A DNA stretch of 64,000 nt from Dolichospermum sp. DET69 (GTDB taxonomy: Bacteria; Cyanobacteriota; Cyanobacteriia; Cyanobacteriales; Nostocaceae). The DNA lies in the NCBI GenBank assembly GCA_017355425.1, contig CP070233.1, positions 1,342,501-1,406,500 on the forward strand. Reading direction: 5' to 3'. Made by a program: the position numbers and the translations under genes. Position 1 is the stretch's first letter, and each line of letters begins with the position of its first letter. This document shows positions 26,237 through 35,558 of this stretch, piece by piece. The notes under the pieces were generated by a model. That model was not told where the DNA came from, searched no databases, and was given only the letters and a program-made list of their open reading frames with translations.

Positions 26237-26533
26237 ATGTTATCAACAGAACTTCAACAAGAATCAATGAAAACAAGAATTGAGAGAATTGTGAATATTT
26301 TGATGGAAGAACGTCCTTTATTTAAGGAAGAACTGAATGATGAGGAAATGATTCAGCATTTATGTAACATATTTCAGAAAAATTTATCTATTAAGGAGTT
26401 TAATATTATAGAAGATCAAGACTTAAAAAAACGTTGTAGCGGTATTTTGTCTGTAGAAATGCTGTCAGGATTATTAGATGATTTAACTCCTGAACAAATA
26501 GCTATTTTTGACGAAGCAGTTAAAAGGAAATAA
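26237..26533 (+). CDS. Probable antitoxin partner of a VapC-like toxin
   Basis: A 98-residue, acidic, helical protein. I do not recognise a named family. It begins with a well-placed ribosome binding site (TGGAGGAA) and ends 2 bp before the start of a PIN-domain toxin gene, the usual layout of an antitoxin-toxin operon. The C-terminus (LTPEQIAIFDEAVKRK) could be the toxin-binding part. The role is inferred from position. Confidence 0.65.
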   Translation: MLSTELQQESMKTRIERIVNILMEERPLFKEELNDEEMIQHLCNIFQKNLSIKEFNIIEDQDLKKRCSGILSVEMLSGLLDDLTPEQIAIFDEAVKRK

Positions 26534-26535
26534 AA

Positions 26536-26940
26536 ATGACTTATTTATTAGATACTAACATTGTTTCTTTTGCTATCAAAAATAATCTCATAATTAAGGA
26601 AAGATTAGAAGAATTACGTTCACAAGAAGAATTAATATCTATTAGTTGCATTACTTATTTTGAGGTTAAAAGAGGTTTGTTTGCAGTAAAAGCAAGTAAA
26701 CAATTAGAAAGATTTGATGATTTTTGTAAGGATTTTCAAATCATTTTCTTGGATGATTTAGCGATTTTAGAAAAAGCGGCAGAAATTCATGCAAATCTTA
26801 GATTAAGAGGATTACCAATCCAAACAGAAGATATTTTAATTGCTGCAACTGCTATTATTAAAGATTTTATTCTCGTTTCTAATGATAGTGATTTATTGAG
26901 AGTTGAAGGATTATGTTTAGAGAATTGGTTACAGGAATAG
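26536..26940 (+). CDS. VapC-like PIN-domain toxin
   Basis: A 134-residue PIN-domain protein with the acidic metal-binding residues in place: MTYLLDTNIVSFAI (D6), ISCITYFEVKRGL (E about 43), LPIQTEDILIAATAI (D about 98) and ILVSNDSDLLRVEGL (D about 116). The family cleaves RNA, often initiator tRNA or rRNA. It is translated right after its presumed antitoxin. The pair stands between identical 33-bp hairpins, and codon use is AT-rich like the rest of this region. Confidence 0.85.
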   Translation: MTYLLDTNIVSFAIKNNLIIKERLEELRSQEELISISCITYFEVKRGLFAVKASKQLERFDDFCKDFQIIFLDDLAILEKAAEIHANLRLRGLPIQTEDILIAATAIIKDFILVSNDSDLLRVEGLCLENWLQE

Positions 26941-26944
26941 AAAT

Positions 26945-26977
26945 AGATCCCCGACTTCTTTAAGAAGTCGGGGATCT
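26945..26977. repeat. 33-bp hairpin repeat, right copy
   Basis: Same palindrome as 26121-26153 apart from the central base. It could also serve as a terminator for the toxin and the converging radical SAM gene. Confidence 0.9.
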
Positions 26978-27001
26978 GAGTATTGAGTATTAAGGAGCTA
27001 C

Positions 27002-28579
27002 TTAACTCACAGTTTCTAACTGTAAAGTCTTAGCTTCTTCTTCCCGTTGATGTTCCTGAAATTCTGCTAATTCTGCTTCTATTTCTGCCTTTACTTCATG
27101 ACGGAATTTGAAAAAATGTTCACCTGTACCCAAGGCAATTAAATAATCATATAATAGATGAGGTTTTTGCCGGGCCATTGTTATTAATTGCTGCCAAAAA
27201 ACAAACCGTGTAGAACGCAACATTCCTTGTCGCCAACAAATAGACATTAAAAATTGGAACTCTGGTTTTGTTAAAGTCCGTTGGTATTTAGCCCGCCAAC
27301 CTTCCATCATCATAAAATGGCGAAAAGTCCGTTTTAGGTAGGGCATAGGTTCATACAAATTCCAAAAAGAATCAATAAACTCCTCTGCAATTTCCGACAT
27401 TGGCCGAGTCGGAACAAAATTCATTAAAGCCTTTTGAGAACCCATGAACTCACCTAAACCATCCCTCAACCGTCCTTCTTTTTGCAAACGAGTCCACATG
27501 GCTGTATTCGGTAATGCTTGCAGTAAATTTAGATGAGCTTGGGGAATACAGGTTGCTTCCACAAATTCTTGAATCCGTTTACCTGCACCTGGTTTTTCAC
27601 CATCAAATCCTAAGATAAAACCAGACATAATTTGCAATCCGGCTTTAGTAATTTTATTGCAGGATTCAACTAAGGAACTGCGAGTATTTTGGGGTTTATT
27701 AATTCCTACTAAACTATCTACATCAGGGGTTTCAATCCCCATAAATACCTGAACAAAACCAGCTTTTACCATCAATTCTAGTAATTCATCATCTTCTGCT
27801 AAATTTAATGAAGCTTCTGTTAATAAAGCAAAAGGATAATTACGTTCTTCCATCCAGGGAATTAATGCTCTTAAAAATACTTTAGCATTGCGTTTATTGC
27901 CAATAAAGTTATCATCAACTATAAACACATAACGCCACCAACCCATCTGATACAAAGCATCCAATTCTGCGAGAATTTGTTCAGGTGTTTTTGTGCGGGG
28001 CTTGCGGCCAAAAAGGGTAATAATATCGCAAAATTCACATTGAAATGGACAACCTCGTGAAAATTGCACCGTCATTGCTATATAAGCATTTAAGTCTAAT
28101 AAATCAAATCTGGGTAAAGGAGTTGTGGTGACATCAGGTTTTTCTATAGCCCGGAAAATCCCCTTTTCTTCTCCCTTTTCTAAGGCTTCTAAGAACATGG
28201 GAATAGTGATTTCCCCTTCATCTAAAATTAAATAATCTGCTCCGGCTTCTAGCACAAATTCGGGTACAGATGTGGCAAATGGTCCCCCCACTGCGACTTT
28301 TTTCCCTAATCTCTTACCTTTTCTAATTGCTTCCCCAAAATCCTGTTTTTGGATAATCATTGCAGAGATGATGACTATATCGCACCATTCCCAATCTGCA
28401 TCTGTCTCCAGACCGATATTGCGATCGCTCAACCGGAATTCCCAATCCTGCGGTAACATCGCTGCCACCGTGATTAAACCTAATGGTGGATTGGTAGCAC
28501 GTAACCCAGCTAAATCAATGGTTTCCTGATAAGACCAAAAAGAATTGGGCATTATCGGCCAGATTAATAAAGCTTTCAT
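27002..28579 (-). CDS. B12-binding radical SAM protein (DUF4070 type)
   Basis: A 525-residue cobalamin-dependent radical SAM enzyme. The N-terminal B12-binding domain (about 1-140) is followed by the radical SAM core with the 4Fe-4S motif CPFQCEFC (about 176-183), and then a DUF4070-type C-terminal region with LNLLQALPNTAMWTRLQKEGR. Such enzymes often methylate unreactive carbons. The layout is like hopanoid methylase HpnP, but the N-terminus (WPIMPNSFWSYQETI) differs from the HpnP pattern I know, so I do not assign that function. It appears to be a single-gene unit; the substrate is unknown. Confidence 0.85.
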   Translation of the reverse strand: MKALLIWPIMPNSFWSYQETIDLAGLRATNPPLGLITVAAMLPQDWEFRLSDRNIGLETDADWEWCDIVIISAMIIQKQDFGEAIRKGKRLGKKVAVGGPFATSVPEFVLEAGADYLILDEGEITIPMFLEALEKGEEKGIFRAIEKPDVTTTPLPRFDLLDLNAYIAMTVQFSRGCPFQCEFCDIITLFGRKPRTKTPEQILAELDALYQMGWWRYVFIVDDNFIGNKRNAKVFLRALIPWMEERNYPFALLTEASLNLAEDDELLELMVKAGFVQVFMGIETPDVDSLVGINKPQNTRSSLVESCNKITKAGLQIMSGFILGFDGEKPGAGKRIQEFVEATCIPQAHLNLLQALPNTAMWTRLQKEGRLRDGLGEFMGSQKALMNFVPTRPMSEIAEEFIDSFWNLYEPMPYLKRTFRHFMMMEGWRAKYQRTLTKPEFQFLMSICWRQGMLRSTRFVFWQQLITMARQKPHLLYDYLIALGTGEHFFKFRHEVKAEIEAELAEFQEHQREEEAKTLQLETVS

Positions 28580-28715
28580 TAAATATATTTCCCTGAGTTG
28601 TGTTCTGTTAAAAACCCATTTAGTCTTTAACTATAAAAGCTGGATAAATTGGTTTTTATCCGTCTAGGGGTACAGTTTTTTAAACTTCATGATTAAGAAA
28701 CCAAATAGATGAAGT

Positions 28716-28823
28716 ATGAATAAAATACAGTTCAGTAAACAAGAGTTATCTGCGTCTATACCTGATACAAAATATGTGGTGAATTTATCTGAAAATAGCT
28801 ATAATATTACTCTGTTAACTTAA
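28716..28823 (+). CDS. Possible 35-residue peptide overlapping the higB relic
   Basis: A short frame, MNKIQFSKQELSASIPDTKY and onward, ends in TAA whose last A is the first base of the next ATG (TAATG). The overlap suggests translational coupling, but no ribosome binding site is clear and the peptide has no known relatives to me. Confidence 0.3.
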   Translation: MNKIQFSKQELSASIPDTKYVVNLSENSYNITLLT

Positions 28824-29044
28824 TGGGTGTTATTAGCAAAAGAATACTTCGGGAATTTTGGGAAAAGCACTCCCAAGCAGAATCAGGACTTTTATTATGG
28901 TATCAGCGCATCTCCGATGCTCACTTAGTAACTTTTAATGATGTTAAACGAATTTTTCGATCAGCAGACTGTAACCACTATATAAAACTAATTACTATAT
29001 TTCCTCCACGACCAATTACCAATGAAGATGAATTAATTGTCTGA
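28823..29044 (+). pseudogene. higBA relic: HigB N-terminus joined to HigA N-terminus
   Basis: Residues 1-49 (MGVISKRILREFWEKHSQAE and onward to DVKRIFRSAD) match the N-terminal half of HigB mRNA-interferase toxins. After that the sequence changes to NHYIKLITIFPPRPITNEDE, which resembles the start of the HigA antitoxin that normally follows. The toxin's second half is thus deleted and the antitoxin is cut after about 20 residues, where the 79-bp minisatellite begins and supplies the stop codon. The product cannot be a working toxin. Confidence 0.65.
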
Positions 29045-30122
29045 ATCAGGATACCCAGGATTTTAGGCTTTTCAGGATTGTTATTGATGAATTATCTGTG
29101 AGTTATAGATTTTAATTGTCTGAATCAGGATACCCAGGATTTTAGGCTTTTCAGGATTGTTATTGATGAATTATCTGTGAGTTATAGATTTTAATTGTCT
29201 GAATCAGGATACCCAGGATTTGAGGCTTTTCAGGATTGTTATTGATGAATTATCTGTGAGTTATAGATTTTAATTGTCTGAATCAGGATACCCAGGATTT
29301 GAGGATTTTCAGGATTGTTATTGATGAATTATCTGTGAGTTATAGATTTTAATTGTCTGAATCAGGATAGCCAGGATTTGAGGATTTTCAGGATTGTTAT
29401 TGATGAATTATCTGTGAGTTACAGATTTTAATTGTCTGAATCAGGATACCCAGGATTTGAGGCTTTTCAGGATTGTTATTGATGAATTATCTGTGAGTTA
29501 TAGATTTTAATTGTCTGAATCAGGATACCCAGGATTTGAGGATTTTCAGGATTGTTATTGATGAATTATCTGTGAGTTATAGATTTTAATTGTCTGAATC
29601 AGGATACCCAGGATTTGAGGATTTTCAGGATTGTTATTGATGAATTATCTGTGAGTTATAGATTTTAATTGTCTGAATCAGGATACCCAGGATTTGAGGA
29701 TTTTCAGGATTGTTATTGATGAATTATCTGTGAGTTACAGATTTTAATTGTCTGAATCAGGATAGCCAGGATTTGAGGATTTTCAGGATTGTTATTGATG
29801 AATTATCTGTGAGTTATAGATTTTAATTGTCTGAATCAGGATACCCAGAATTTGAGAATTTTCAGGATTGTTATTGATGAATTATCTGTGAGTTATAGAT
29901 TTTAATTGTCTGAATCAGGATAGCCAGGATTTGAGGATTTTCAGGATTGTTATTGATGAATTATCTGTGAGTTATAGATTTTAATTGTCTGAATCAGGAT
30001 ACCCAGGATTTTAGGCTTTTCAGGATTGTTATTGATGAATTATCTGTGAGTTACAGATTTTAATTGTCTGAATCAGGATACCCAGGATTTGAGGATTTTC
30101 AGGATTGTTATTGATGAATTAT
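29041..30122. repeat. Minisatellite of 79-bp units, about 13.7 copies
   Basis: Units start every 79 bp at 29041, 29120, 29199 and so on to 30068, each with CTGAATCAGGATACCCAGG. Copies differ at few sites (TACCC/TAGCC, TTTTAGGC/TTTGAGGA, GTTATAG/GTTACAG). The unit contains the CTGAATCAGGAT motif of a repeat also found singly at 49302-49440 and near 15440-15480. No copy codes for protein. Confidence 0.97.
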
Positions 30123-30444
30123 GGAATCTTAATGAAATTCAATATTTCCCTGTTCACTCTCTCTATTATATTACCAAAATGTAATAAATCATTATCATTT
30201 CCTTCTATCAACCCACATCCTTCCTCAAATCCCATTATCAATAACTCGATTTAAAACTAATTTTATGTAACGCTGCATAGAATCATAAAATCTATTGATT
30301 GATAGATCTTTATCTGCCTCTATCTGCCTCTATCTGCGTTCAATTACTCTTGAGATTTTATTCTATGCTTAGGACGGTTTTCAGGGGTTTGACATCACCC
30401 TCAAGGTCTATAAAATTGAGCAAGTTCTCGTTACACTGATAATT
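30123..30444. other. Upstream region of trpS, no gene seen
   Basis: AT-rich DNA after the minisatellite. It includes three tandem copies of ATCTGCCTCT-like sequence (about 30311-30340), and otherwise only the presumed trpS promoter. No T-box or other riboswitch is visible. Confidence 0.5.
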
Positions 30445-31452
30445 ATGGGTAAGCAGCGCGTTTTGTCGGGAGTTCAACCAACTGGTAACTTACACTTAGG
30501 TAACTATTTAGGTGCAATTCGTAACTGGGTAGAAGTTCAAGACCAGTATGAAAATTTCTTTTGTGTGGTAGATTTACACGCTATTACAGTACCACATAAT
30601 CCCGCCACCTTAGCGGCTGATACTTACAACATTGCGGCTTTATATTTAGCCTGTGGTATTGATTTACAGTATTCTAGCATCTTTGTCCAATCTCACGTTT
30701 CCGCACACAGTGAACTAACTTGGTTGTTAAATTGCATTACCCCCCTCAACTGGTTGCAAGATATGATTCAGTTTAAGGAAAAAGCCGTTAAACAAGGGGA
30801 AAATGTTGGTGTTGGTTTGTTAGATTATCCTGTGTTAATGTCAGCGGATATTCTGCTTTATCAAGCGGATAAAGTTCCTGTAGGTGAAGATCAAAAGCAG
30901 CATTTGGAACTAGCGCGGGATATTGTCAACAGGTTTAATCACCAATTTGCTAAGAAGAAACCAGTTTTGAAATTACCAGATCCTTTGATTAGAAAAGAAG
31001 GTGCAAGGGTGATGAGTTTGACAGACGGAACCAAGAAAATGTCAAAATCAGATCCTTCAGAATTAAGTCGAATTAATCTTTTAGACTCTCCAGAGGAGAT
31101 TACCAAGAAGATTAAACGCTGTAAAACTGATTTGGTGCGGGGTTTAACCTTTGATGACTCAGAACGCCCAGAATGTCATAATTTATTAACTCTGTATACC
31201 CTACTGGCTGGAAAAACCAAAGAAGAGGTAGCAGTTGAGTGTGCAGATATGGGTTGGGGACAATTTAAACCTTTGCTGACAGAAACAGCGATTCAGGCTT
31301 TAAAGCCAATTCAAGATAAATATGCGGAGGTAATGGCAGATAAGGGCTATTTAGAGTCAGTATTGCGCGATGGTGGCGAAAAAGCCAGGGCGATCGCTAA
31401 TCAAACTTTAGCAGATGTTAAAGCTGCTTTGGGTTTCACAGTTCCACTTTAA
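30445..31452 (+). CDS. trpS: Tryptophanyl-tRNA synthetase
   Basis: Charges tRNA-Trp with tryptophan in the cytoplasm. A class I synthetase of 335 residues, normal length. The HIGH-type motif is in GVQPTGNLHLGNYLGA near the N-terminus and the KMSKS loop is in DGTKKMSKSDPSE (about residue 196). The signature GEDQKQHLELARDI is also present. A single gene with its own upstream region. Confidence 0.97.
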   Translation: MGKQRVLSGVQPTGNLHLGNYLGAIRNWVEVQDQYENFFCVVDLHAITVPHNPATLAADTYNIAALYLACGIDLQYSSIFVQSHVSAHSELTWLLNCITPLNWLQDMIQFKEKAVKQGENVGVGLLDYPVLMSADILLYQADKVPVGEDQKQHLELARDIVNRFNHQFAKKKPVLKLPDPLIRKEGARVMSLTDGTKKMSKSDPSELSRINLLDSPEEITKKIKRCKTDLVRGLTFDDSERPECHNLLTLYTLLAGKTKEEVAVECADMGWGQFKPLLTETAIQALKPIQDKYAEVMADKGYLESVLRDGGEKARAIANQTLADVKAALGFTVPL

Positions 31453-31581
31453 ATCGGCGGTTAGAAACCGCGTCTACACAGACAAAACCCACCTGCGTGG
31501 GTTTCAAAATCTTGCTTATGAACTACCTTTAAGGTTTAGGCTTTTAGGTGTAATTTGTTTTACCCTTTAAGAAAACCGAAC

Positions 31582-31617
31582 TATTGACACTCTCAGGTCT
31601 AAAGACACTGAGATTCT
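31582..31617 (-). repeat. TnpB-element right-end remnant (inverted copy)
   Basis: On the minus strand this reads CAGAATCTCAGTGTC...GAGAGTGTCAATA, an imperfect copy of the end at 33328-33362 (GAATCCCCGTGTC...GAGAGTGTCAAG). It follows the TnpB fragment in the order expected for an IS605-group element. Confidence 0.55.
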
Positions 31618-31757
31618 GCGGACAGAATAGTTTTAGGCAAAACCCAAAGTCTAATTCTCGCTACGATTGTCAAGGATCGTCTACTGAGTTGATTAAGTGA
31701 AAGACCTAATCTTCCCGCTACTTTTCGCAAAATATTCGCTGCACCATTTAGATTAGT
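31599..31757 (-). pseudogene. TnpB (IS605-group) C-terminal fragment
   Basis: About 50 codons on the minus strand read NGAANILRKVAGRLGLSLNQ followed by LSRRSLTIVARIRLWVLPKT and a stop. This is the usual C-terminus of cyanobacterial TnpB, the RNA-guided nuclease of IS200/IS605 elements. The RuvC core and zinc finger are gone. The element end at 31582-31617 overlaps its 3' end, which is also where guide-RNA sequence lies in intact elements. Confidence 0.6.
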
Positions 31758-31782
31758 ATATCAACATATTTATTGAATAGCA

Positions 31783-31965
31783 ATGCCATTCCAGAAAAAT
31801 AACAAATTAGGTTTCACAAGTAAACAGCCCTTTGATAAAGACCCTGTTTGCTTTAAAGTGTTGCCTGGAGTCAAGGCAAACTTAAAAGCCGTCCCAGACT
31901 GGCAAGAACGATTAAGAGAATTTACTGATAAGCTTATAGAAAAAATGAAGACTGAAGGCGAATAA
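31783..31965 (+). CDS. Small conserved cyanobacterial protein, unknown function
   Basis: A 60-residue basic protein, MPFQKNNKLGFTSKQPFDKD and then VCFKVLPGVKANLKAVPDWQ. Proteins with the same FTS..PFDKDPVCFK and PDWQERLREF pattern occur widely in cyanobacteria, often near mobile DNA, but I know no function. The C-terminal half is probably helical. No membrane segment is present. It lies 75 bp upstream of metF on the same strand. Confidence 0.65.
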   Translation: MPFQKNNKLGFTSKQPFDKDPVCFKVLPGVKANLKAVPDWQERLREFTDKLIEKMKTEGE

Positions 31966-32039
31966 ATTCGCCCGTGTCGCTTATATCTCAGGGAACCAAG
32001 CCACTGAGTTTTACGCTTACCAAGTTATCCTATAAAATT

Positions 32040-32948
32040 ATGCCGGATACCGATAGCACTTTTAATAACTTTCGTAAAGCTGCCCAAAAGGGTGACTTTT
32101 TAATTACCGCCGAAGTTGCACCCCCCAAAGGTGGAGATCCTACCCACACCATCAAAATGGCAGCGACTCTTAAGGGAAGGGTTCATGCTGTCAATATTAC
32201 TGATGGTAGCCGGGCTGTGTTGGGGATGTCTCCGTTAGCAGCTTCAGTGATTTTATTGCAAAATGGCATTGAGCCAATTTGTCAGTTTGCTTGCCGCGAT
32301 CGCAATAGAATAGGATTACAAGCGGATTTAATGGGCGCTCATGCCTTGGGTATCCGCAACATTTTAGCTTTAACAGGTGATCCGATCAAAGCAGGTGATC
32401 ATCCTGAAGCAAAAGCCGTTTTTGATTTAGAATCTGTGCGGTTATTGCAGTTAATTAGAAACATGAATCAAGGGTTTGATTTTAATCAAAAACCTCTCAC
32501 TGATGGGGCTTTAGATTTATTTGTTGGTGCAGCAGTAGATCCCCAATCTAAAAGTTGGTCAGGTTTACAAAGTCGGTTTGAAAAGAAAATAGTCGCCGGA
32601 GCGCAATTTTTTCAAAGTCAATTAATTACTGATTTTGAAATATTAGAAAAGTTCATGGATAAAATCGCCGGAGGTTATAACAAACCGATTTTGGCGGGAA
32701 TCTTTCTCTTGAAATCGGCAAAAAATGCCCAGTTTATTAATAAAGTTGTTCCCGGTGTGAATATTCCTGAACATATTATTAATAGATTGGCAAAAGCGAA
32801 ACATCCCCTAGAAGAGGGCATGAAAATTGCAGCAGAACAGGTACAAATTGCACGGGAATTGTGTCAGGGTGTGCATCTAATGGCGGTGAAGAGAGAAGAT
32901 TTGATTGCGCCGATTTTGGATTTAGCGGGGGTGGAAAAGGTTAGTTAA
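32040..32948 (+). CDS. metF: Methylenetetrahydrofolate reductase
   Basis: Reduces 5,10-methylenetetrahydrofolate to 5-methyltetrahydrofolate for methionine synthesis. Visible family parts are ITAEVAPPKGGD near the N-terminus, LKGRVHAVNITDG, CQFACRDRNRIGLQADL with the catalytic-site region, and NILALTGDPIKAGDHPEAK. It is 302 residues from the ATG at 32040 (MPDTDSTFNNF). An upstream in-frame GTG at 31974 would add 22 residues without family resemblance, so I reject it. Relics of TnpB elements lie on both sides. Confidence 0.88.
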   Translation: MPDTDSTFNNFRKAAQKGDFLITAEVAPPKGGDPTHTIKMAATLKGRVHAVNITDGSRAVLGMSPLAASVILLQNGIEPICQFACRDRNRIGLQADLMGAHALGIRNILALTGDPIKAGDHPEAKAVFDLESVRLLQLIRNMNQGFDFNQKPLTDGALDLFVGAAVDPQSKSWSGLQSRFEKKIVAGAQFFQSQLITDFEILEKFMDKIAGGYNKPILAGIFLLKSAKNAQFINKVVPGVNIPEHIINRLAKAKHPLEEGMKIAAEQVQIARELCQGVHLMAVKREDLIAPILDLAGVEKVS

Positions 32949-33007
32949 TATTGAAATTAGATACCTGATATACTTAATAAGTCAGGTATCTATAATATCA
33001 TCAACAT

Positions 33008-33226
33008 CGAGGGCGGGGAAACCCCACCCCTACAGGGTTCGTAATTTAATAACTGTATCTCATCTAAGTGCATACCGCTATATCGGCTTTAAAACATTTT
33101 GTTAGTGATAAAAGTCAAGATATAGCGGTTCTCCGGCGGATGAAATACAATCGAGGGCGGGGAAACCTCACCCCTACAGAGTTTGTAATTCGATGACTGT
33201 ATCTCATCTAAGTGCATACCGCTATA
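33008..33226. repeat. Two 75-bp direct repeats
   Basis: Copies at 33008-33082 and 33152-33226 begin CGAGGGCGGGGAAACC and end GCATACCGCTATA. A reversed piece TATAGCGGTTC lies between them at about 33121-33131. Noncoding. Confidence 0.85.
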
Positions 33227-33240
33227 GACTTAAACTAAGT

Positions 33241-33362
33241 TGAACCGAAAGTTAACGCTTGGGGAGAGTCCCACCTTTGAGGTAGATAACGCCAGGAGTC
33301 TAGTTTAAGTGGTCTCGTTGAACTAAGAATCCCCGTGTCTTCAGACCGGAGAGTGTCAAGAA
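33241..33362 (+). repeat. TnpB-element right-end remnant
   Basis: The sequence contains GGGGAGAGTCCC and the end GAATCCCCGTGTCTTCAGAC followed by CGGAGAGTGTCAAG. This is the structured 3' end typical of IS605/TnpB elements, where the guide RNA scaffold lies. No tnpB reading frame remains in front of it. Confidence 0.5.
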
Positions 33363-33392
33363 TTACATACTTCTATCAAAAGGAATATAACC

Positions 33393-34502
33393 GTGACTTT
33401 ATTTCACAAGCATACTAATTTATTAATAATGTCCGCATTGCTGGGATTAATAGCTTTGCCAAGCATGATAACTCCAGCTACAGCCCAAAAAGTTGATAAT
33501 AGTGGTAATACAGACAAAAATCCCAGTCTTAATCAACCTAATTCTACCCCCACCTACCCAGCCGCACCACCACCAGAACGAATTAAACCCTTACCCAATG
33601 AGAGACAATTGCAACAGAGGGAAACGGAAGTAGATTATCGAATTAGTAACCTACTGGGAGATCTTACAGGTAATCTGTGGGTAGGTTCGTGGCGCGGATT
33701 ATCACGTATTGACCCCAACACAGGTAGAGTTATTTCTCGTGTCAGTTTACCAAATATTGCTATTAGTGCTTTAGTCCAAGATAAAGTAGGGCGTTTGTGG
33801 GTAGGAAATAATGAAGGTTTAGCAAGAGTAGACCCCCAGACAAGTCAAATTACAGCCCAAAATTTATTATTACCCTCCAAACGAGTATTATCACTGCTAC
33901 TTGATAAGCGGGGTTACTTGTGGGTAGGAACTGATGCTGGGTTAACTCTAGTTAGTCCTGACCAAGGCTTAATTATGACCACAGTTCAAAATATGCCTGG
34001 TGTCAGTGTTAACACAATGACTTTAGATGCTGACGGTCAACTGTGGGCTGGGACTTTAGAGGGAATAGTCAAAGTTAATACTTCCAGTGCTTTACTGATG
34101 AAGAGAATTCAAAATCTACCTGGGGGAACTGTCCAGACTTTAGCAATTAGTCCCCAAGGATTAATTTGGGCGGGAATGCCAAATCAATTGTTAGTGATTA
34201 ACCCAAAAAATGGTATTGTGTTACGGTCTGTTACTCCCCTGCGCGGACGCAACGTTACATCAGTCAGATTTGCCAAAGATGGTAGTGTGTGGGTGGGTAC
34301 TAACAATGGTTTACTCCGATTAAACCCATATACAGGAGCAGTATTAGACCAAGTTATGGGACTTCCTTCTAGTCGAGTTTTGACCCTAGCACCAGATATT
34401 GGTAATAAATTATGGGTAGGAACAACAGAAGGTTTAGCTTGGTTAATGCCTTCAGTCGGTAAAGCCCAACCTCATTTTGGTTTTGGTCGGTATGTAAAAT
34501 AG
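33393..34502 (+). CDS. Secreted beta-propeller protein (two-component-regulator propeller type)
   Basis: A 369-residue protein. A signal peptide is likely at 1-31 (LLIMSALLGLIALPSM, cleavage near TAQK), then a Pro-rich linker to about residue 70. The rest holds about seven repeats of the type GNLWVGSWRGLSRIDPNTG, GRLWVGNNEGLARVDP and KLWVGTTEGLAWL, the propeller repeats found in periplasmic sensor parts of hybrid kinases. No kinase domain follows, so this is a stand-alone, probably periplasmic, binding protein. Its ligand is unknown. Confidence 0.8.
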   Translation: MTLFHKHTNLLIMSALLGLIALPSMITPATAQKVDNSGNTDKNPSLNQPNSTPTYPAAPPPERIKPLPNERQLQQRETEVDYRISNLLGDLTGNLWVGSWRGLSRIDPNTGRVISRVSLPNIAISALVQDKVGRLWVGNNEGLARVDPQTSQITAQNLLLPSKRVLSLLLDKRGYLWVGTDAGLTLVSPDQGLIMTTVQNMPGVSVNTMTLDADGQLWAGTLEGIVKVNTSSALLMKRIQNLPGGTVQTLAISPQGLIWAGMPNQLLVINPKNGIVLRSVTPLRGRNVTSVRFAKDGSVWVGTNNGLLRLNPYTGAVLDQVMGLPSSRVLTLAPDIGNKLWVGTTEGLAWLMPSVGKAQPHFGFGRYVK

Positions 34503-34605
34503 GGAACAGGGAACAGGGAACAGGGAATAGGGAACAGGGAATAGGGAATAAAGGAAAGAATTTTCCAGTAATTCCTCATCCAAAATCTAAAATCTAAAAT
34601 CTAAA
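34503..34605. repeat. Short tandem repeats (GGGAACA/GGGAATA, AAAATCT)
   Basis: Heptamer copies GGGAACA and GGGAATA run from 34503 to about 34553, then AAAATCT is repeated at about 34581-34605 just before panB. Confidence 0.9.
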
Positions 34606-34613
34606 ATTTGGTT

Positions 34614-35387
34614 ATGGCAGTTACTACCCAACAATTAACTCAATGGAAACAACAGGGACGTGCGATTGTTGCTTTAACTGCCTGGGATTATGCGATCGCT
34701 CAACTTTTAGATGTCGCTGGTGTAGACTTAATCCTAGTTGGTGATTCTCTTGCCGTTATCCTAGGTTATGAAACTACCTTACCCATAACTTTAGATGAAA
34801 TGATCCATCATGCTAAAGCTGTGCGGCGTGGTGTCAAAAACGCTTTAGTAGTGGTAGATTTACCATTCTTGACTTATCAAGAAAGCATCTCTCAAGCCAT
34901 GCACTCCGCCGGCAGAGTATTAAAAGAAACAGGAGCGCAGGCGGTAAAATTAGAAGGTGGTTATCCGGCAATGGTAGAAACCATTACCCGGTTAGTACAA
35001 TCTGGGATTCCCGTTATGGGTCATGTCGGATTAACACCCCAATCAATCCATCAATTAGGGTTGCGACAACAGGGAAAAACCCAGGAGGAGGGAGAGAGGA
35101 TTTTGAATGAAGCGATCGCTCTCGAACAAGCCGGGGTTTTTGCTATAGTATTAGAACATATTCCCGCCAAACTAGCTCTGCAAATTACTGATAAACTCCG
35201 TATTCCCACCATCGGCATCGGTGCAGGTTCTAGCTGTGATGGTCAAGTATTAGTCACTTCTGACATTCTCGGACTTTCGGAAAAACAACCACCATTCGCC
35301 AAAGTTTATACAAATTTACGAGAAACAATTACCAACGCTGTACAAGATTACGCTGTTGAAGTCCGAGAAAGACAGTTTCCAAAGTAG
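34614..35387 (+). CDS. panB: 3-methyl-2-oxobutanoate hydroxymethyltransferase
   Basis: Makes ketopantoate from alpha-ketoisovalerate and methylenetetrahydrofolate, the first committed step of pantothenate (and so CoA) synthesis. The 257 residues contain the family motifs [36 protein letters not shown] (metal-binding Asp), [24 protein letters not shown] and [17 protein letters not shown] chose the ATG at 34614 (MAVTTQQL); a TTG at 34608 is possible. CoaE, encoded at 2867-3475, acts later in the same pathway. Confidence 0.95.
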   Translation: MAVTTQQLTQWKQQGRAIVALTAWDYAIAQLLDVAGVDLILVGDSLAVILGYETTLPITLDEMIHHAKAVRRGVKNALVVVDLPFLTYQESISQAMHSAGRVLKETGAQAVKLEGGYPAMVETITRLVQSGIPVMGHVGLTPQSIHQLGLRQQGKTQEEGERILNEAIALEQAGVFAIVLEHIPAKLALQITDKLRIPTIGIGAGSSCDGQVLVTSDILGLSEKQPPFAKVYTNLRETITNAVQDYAVEVRERQFPK

Positions 35388-35558
35388 TTAATATTTCAGG
35401 AAAGAGAACCTTTTATCAAGCTATTGATTTTGAGGTTATTGACTAATTTTGTTTTTTTCTTTCATCCATTCCGTCAACTTATCTGACATCTCACACATTA
35501 CAGATTCCACTATGTCAATCCTAATTAACTGATTTTGGTTTTCTCCTTCAATCCTAAT

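Noticed and set aside
27002-28579. Assignment as hopanoid methylase HpnP
   Set aside because: The domain layout fits, but the N-terminal motif differs from the HpnP pattern I know and no hopanoid genes are nearby.
29041-30122. CRISPR array
   Set aside because: The 79-bp units are conserved along their whole length with no variable spacers, so this is a minisatellite.
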